A stretch of DNA of 64,000 nucleotides from contig NC_062215.1 in assembly GCF_902686445.1 (NCBI RefSeq), positions 28,170,750 through 28,234,749 of the forward strand. Reading direction: 5' to 3'. The notes beneath the pieces were generated by a model. That model saw only the letters and a program-made list of their open reading frames with translations, was not told the origin of the DNA and ran no database searches. Below are positions 60,079 through 64,000 of the stretch, in pieces. This stretch comes from Sciurus carolinensis. Lineage: Eukaryota > Chordata > Mammalia > Rodentia > Sciuridae. The translations under genes were made by a program, and so were the position numbers. Positions within the stretch are counted from its first letter, which is position 1. Each line of letters opens with the position of its first letter.

Positions 60079-61020
60079 TGATGATGAGGATCAATCAAAG
60101 TCAAGTTCCATTTACCCAGATGTGAAAATTGAACACCTGAGAAATGCTGAGGCAAGTTTAGAAAGCAAATTTTATTTAAAGGTTAGAACAGAGATAGACT
60201 TCTCCACAGAGGAGTCCCGAACTGGCATCCAAAGAAGTGATGGTGTCCTGTCCTTTTTATAAAATTTAGATTTTCTTTATTCTCATGTGTTATGGTTTGG
60301 ACATGAGGTGTCTCCCAAAAGCTCATGTGTGAGACAATGCAAGAAGGTTCAGAGGAGAAATGATTGGGTTGTAAGAATCTTAAACCAATTGTGGGATGTG
60401 ACTGGAGGAGGTGGGAATTGGGGTGTGGCTATGGGGTATATATTTTGTATCTGGTGAGTGGAGTCTCTGTCTCTGCTTCCTGATCACCCTGTTGTGAGCT
60501 GCTTCCCTCTGCCACTCTCTCCTGCCACCTCACCTCAACCCTGAGGAATAGAGCCTCACCTCAAACCCTGAGGAATAGAGCTGGTCTTCTATGAACTAAG
60601 ACTAGGACCTCTGAAACTGTGAACCTTCTACAATTATGCTGGTCAGATCCTTTTAGTCACAGCAGTGAAAAAAAAACTGACTAAAACATTATGCCTTTCA
60701 TCCCTTTCTCTTTCTTCTCTCCTCTTCCCATCCTGTGTGCATGACGAGTGGTCAGGAGATGAGTCAAAATGTGACAAGTGCCTCTCCATGTCTGCTTCAT
60801 GCCAGGTGCCCCAGGAGGTGCTTCATTAACAACCCTTTCAGGAGGAAGAGTTCCCTGTAGGCAGGTAACCTTGGTAATGAATGGAGGAGGAAGGGGAAGA
60901 GCTTCAGAGATGTCAGCATTTAATTTCCTTTTCTTTCTTGTCCTTTCCAAACATCCCCCATCATCCTAATCAGACCCAGTTATTTATTATCTATTTGACT
61001 GCCTTATTCCCCCTGCATCA
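60079..61020 (-). mobile_element. ERV LTR, antisense, split by a MaLR LTR
   Basis: On the minus strand it starts TGATGCAGG at 61020 and ends CATCATCA at 60079, giving short inverted ends (TGATG/CATCA). It has a TATA-like 'tttataaaaagg' (reverse of 60251-60262) and 'aataaaatttgctttctaaa' (AATAAA, reverse of about 60160-60180) in U3-R-U5 order. Directly upstream on the minus strand is a purine tract 'aaagtgggga' (reverse of 61022-61031), as expected just before a 3' LTR. Removing the MaLR LTR at 60288-60688 leaves about 536 bp, a normal length. The class is uncertain, probably class I. Confidence 0.66.
60288..60688 (+). mobile_element. MaLR-type solo LTR nested in ERV LTR
   Basis: It starts TGTTATGGTTTGGACATG and ends GACTAAAACA, with 'gggtatatattttgtatctg' (TATA region) and '...ggtcagatccttttagtca'. 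Flanking pentamers 'tcatg' (60283-60287) and 'ttatg' (60689-60693) differ at one base and fit a 5-bp TSD. It carries an internal tandem duplication of about 26-27 bp ('cctcacctcaaccctgagga atagag', about 60530-60582). Its AATAAA region is shortened relative to 27369-27803. Confidence 0.88.
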
Positions 61021-62270
61021 GTCCCCACTTTGAGAACACAACTCTAACTACTGTTACAGGGAAAAAATGATTGTCAACTGCTTCAAACTGAGAGGGGGTT
61101 ATGTGGGGCAAGCAGTTTTGGTGTCCTTCTTAGGAATATTTTGGGTCAGTTCAGGGGTCTGTGGTAAAAGTCTGGTTTGGACAAAACAGATTGAAAGTCA
61201 TATGGGGGTGGGTGCTCTCATGAGAGAAAAAGACATAAATACTGGTATGTGATTAATACAAAATAAATGTCATAGTATCCGGAACATGTCAGTGAATATC
61301 AAGATAGAAAACAATAATCTCTCATCAGGTGATACAAGGGCTGAGTAGTTGTTCCCATAATAAGGCCATTAATAACAAGGCCTTTATTTGGGAATATGAA
61401 TCTTAAACATTAATGTTATCAGGAATGTAACACATGGCACTTAGTTTTAATAAGGTCATAGATGCACTTATAAGACATAGTTAAGATATTTACTGACATT
61501 TGATTTTTGTAAAATATCTTTTAATTGACATAACATCTGTGATTAGTAGAGATCCTTTTACTTCCATTACTTAGATAATCATACTAGCAAACACAGATTA
61601 AGCTTACCTATGTAGGAGGTTAGGAAAGTTTGTAGGGCCTTCAATTGACTATTGACTAAAAAAATCTTCTGACTTTCATAGTCTCTTTCGATAGTTTTCA
61701 GGCACTCCTAAAGATTCCTCTTCAGTAGCCTCTGGTCTTATTCACTCTTGGTGGGGCTATCACAAGTGTACATATTAAGCCCCACTAAATAACTATTGTC
61801 TTCCTTTTAAATGCTCAGGTATGACCGTGTTTTTGGCTTTAAGTGTTTTGTCTAGGGCTTTAGAATCAAGTGGTCAAATTAACCTATGTTTTTAAGAGTC
61901 AGCTGAGTTCCATCAGGGATTCATTCTTAGGGATCTTGTGAGCAACCTCCTTTAGTGAGACTGAAGATGACTCCTTTAGTGCCATCTGCCAAGACAGGTC
62001 AAGATTTCACCTACTGTGTGGCTTCCCTTGTATCCCTTCTGCAATGATCCCCCACCTCTTTGCAGCATGTGCACTGGTTGACTGTCTGCTCTCCAGAGTC
62101 TCAGTGATCCCCCTGATTGGGAGGTCATATGGCCCAGAGTTGCAAAGCCCATAGAGAATTCCCCTTATTCCTTGAGTTCAAGTCAATTCAGAGACCAATA
62201 GTCAAATATTGGCTATTTTCTTTCTTGACCCTTTCACTTCCTTAACTTTAGTGCCCAAGCTTTGATCTTA
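61021..62270 (-). mobile_element. Possible internal remnant of the antisense ERV
   Basis: This lies upstream (minus strand) of the 3'-type LTR and purine tract, where env/pol sequence is expected. I see no intact reading frame. A Cys/His cluster in one minus frame near 62040-62070 loosely recalls a gag zinc knuckle, but the spacing is off. If it is gag, most of pol and env is deleted. Position is the main argument. Confidence 0.27.
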
Positions 62271-63587
62271 AACACCAGTAAGCCAGTTTCACCAGTCTTA
62301 AAGTAAGAGTACTGGGTTTAAAATTTAATGTCCTTAACTTTACAGTTATTTAACACTTCTATTTATTTAAGGTCAGTATTAGTACTGGAAATTAGCTTTA
62401 TATTCTGTCTGTCCTCTGTAGATAGTGGCTTATTATCCCAAATTAACTCAGGTTGTTATATTAGAAGTTATAGTTTTGTAAGGAACTAACAAATAACAGT
62501 TAAAGTTCACAAGGAAAATGAAAAAAATAAATTAATGAGAGTTAAAATATATTGAGTTTGTATAATAAGTATGAATCAAGAAACATGTTTTTTATAAGTT
62601 TAAATTTTATTTAGTTATATACTATATCTCCAGTTTATTTTGAGCTCACAGTAAGTTTTACAACAAAAATTTATCCTTTGAACATAACTTTAAAAGAGCT
62701 TAAGTCTAGCCTACTTTGAAATTATCTTAACATGGAGTAGGGTGAGAGGTAGAATCTTAACTCAGGTGAGATGGGGCTTTTGATAAATCTTAGGTAAAGT
62801 GTTTATATCTGAAGCTGGTCTTTGCCTCTTTCTTAAATATAATTTTATAAAGTTTATGTATTGTTTCCTGAGTCTATATGAATGTTAGCTAACACAATAT
62901 ATCATTACATCTGAAACTTGAATCAAACAAAAGCTAAGAGAGTTTTTAATACCCTTTTGTGGGAAACTGGCAAAATATGTTTATGTTTCACAATATTAAC
63001 CTTTAAACAGGTGAGGTTCTTGTTATCTTTGAAAAATACATTTACATTTTTTTTACCCCCATGTAAAAAGTAATGTAAAATTTTACATATGTCTTATTGA
63101 TAATAGGTCCAGTTACAGAACACTAAATGACAAATAAATCCCCAATTAAATTTGTTATTTTTATAAGTCTAAAATTACTATTACAGACAACTTTAGTTTG
63201 GAGAACACCAGCTTGATAAAATGTTCTTTGAAACCTCATACAAGTGTTTAGACTTGTATACTTGGAAGATATGAATATATTTAGTACACAAAGAGGTCAG
63301 TAACAGCACCACAATTAAACTAATGTTTGTATATTAATCAAGTTTAGTTCTTAAAGAAAAATTTTAACCTTTAATGTAGGGTAATAATGTATAATAACAG
63401 TAGTTTTTTAACCAGAGTTGTAGAAACCCTAATTCATTTAATACCAGCTGCTCTAAAGAACAAAACTTAAAAGACACAAGAGATTACCTTGATAGATGAG
63501 TATATTCATGTTTTAAGAAATTCTTGCTATTTTGACACACAGATTAAACTTTGGTTTATACTTGTATGTTAATATTTTATCTTGGAG
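62271..63587. other. No gene recognised
   Basis: Very AT-rich; could include more ERV internal decay but nothing is identifiable. No second LTR copy matching 60079-61020 is visible before the window ends. Confidence 0.38.
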
Positions 63588-64000
63588 GAAAAAGTTTCTT
63601 CAATTTCTTTATTTAATGTTCTGTAGTTTTCATTGTAGAGGTCTTTCATCTCTTTTGTTAGATTAATTCCCAAGTATTTTTTTTTTGAGGCTATTGTGAA
63701 TGGAGTGGCTTTCCTAATTTCTCTTTCAGAGGATTCATCACTTATGAATAGAAATGCATTAGATTTATGCATATTGATTTTATATCTTGCTCTTTGCTGA
63801 ATTCATTTATTAGTTCTAGAAGTTTTCTAGTGGAGTTTTTTGGATCTTCTAAATATAAGATCATGTCATCAGCAAATAGTGACAACGTGAGTTCTTCTTT
63901 TCCTATTTGTATTTCTTTGGTCTAATTGCTCTGGCTAGTGTTTCAAAGATGATGTTGAATAGAAGTGGTGAAAGAGAGCATCCCTGTCTTGTTCCAGTTT
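63588..64000 (-). pseudogene. L1 ORF2 fragment (reverse transcriptase region), antisense, cut by window edge
   Basis: Minus-strand reading gives L1 ORF2 protein similar to about 15200-15610 of the full-length copy. The catalytic FADD region is present ('catcagcaaatagtgac' at 63867-63883, reverse), then '[20 protein letters not shown]'. A short deletion sits in the 'SKK-YLGI' stretch. The fragment ends abruptly on the left (about 63588) inside ORF2, with no 3' UTR or A tail next to it. It is therefore either the inverted half of another twin-primed insertion whose sense half lies beyond 64000, or a deletion remnant. Confidence 0.9.

Noticed and set aside
62040..62075. Cys/His cluster on the minus strand as a gag zinc knuckle
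   Set aside because: The spacing does not fit the retroviral C-C-H-C pattern and the surrounding frame is broken; kept only as a weak hint.
1..64000. CRISPR arrays, operons, phage or bacterial defence systems
   Set aside because: SINEs, L1s, LTRs and microsatellites show this is mammalian nuclear DNA; no regularly spaced repeat-spacer array or prokaryotic gene is present.

Overview
This window is mammalian intergenic DNA, most likely from a squirrel-family rodent (ground squirrel, marmot or relative). The clearest clue is several copies of a dimeric SINE. Its left half is B1/7SL-like ('aatcccagcagctcaggagg...') and its right half is ID/tRNA-like ('gctggggatgtgactcagtgg'), ending in an A-rich tail. 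This is the B1-dID arrangement known from Sciuridae and dormice. The base composition is AT-rich. I recognise no host gene exons, rRNA, tRNA, CRISPR or bacterial features. The open frames outside transposons are short and show no recognised family.

Layout. 1-5985: a decayed sense L1 with later insertions (a MaLR LTR fragment, an ID SINE and a younger 5'-truncated L1 with matching target-site duplications, TSDs). 6440-9660: a MaLR LTR, a B1-dID SINE, a MIR and ancient remnants. 10427-17263: the centrepiece. A CpG-rich solo LTR (10432-10828, TSD TAAGT) lies 144 bp upstream of a full-length L1 (10973-17250, 15-bp TSD). That L1 has a 605-bp-period duplicated 5' UTR, an ORF1 with two lesions and an ORF2 with two lesions. 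17457-30563: more L1 3' ends, SINEs, MLT1/MaLR LTRs nested in one another, and a textbook twin-primed L1 with a perfect 11-bp TSD (29967-30563). 30564-39300: mostly unique-looking DNA with MIRs, one well-preserved B1-dID and microsatellites. 39860-45090: two ancient antisense L1 copies, one holding a 59-bp L1 insertion. 45100-59200: mostly unique DNA with scattered MIR, SINE, L1 and DNA-transposon remnants. 59250-64000: an ancient L1/HAL1-type ORF1, an antisense ERV LTR preceded by a purine tract and itself split by a MaLR LTR, possible ERV internal sequence, and an antisense L1 ORF2 fragment running off the right edge.

Nothing here works as a gene set. The window is a layered record of retrotransposition, and nesting gives relative ages: ancient L1M/MIR/MLT1, then MaLR LTRs, then squirrel L1 3' ends and B1-dID, then the solo LTR and the full-length L1. 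The most interesting items are the tandem 5' UTR of the full-length L1, with repeated YY1-like and splice-donor-like motifs, its in-frame 33-bp coiled-coil duplication, and its 3' UTR, which differs from every other L1 3' end here. Repeat family names are from memory of consensus sequences, not from a database search.
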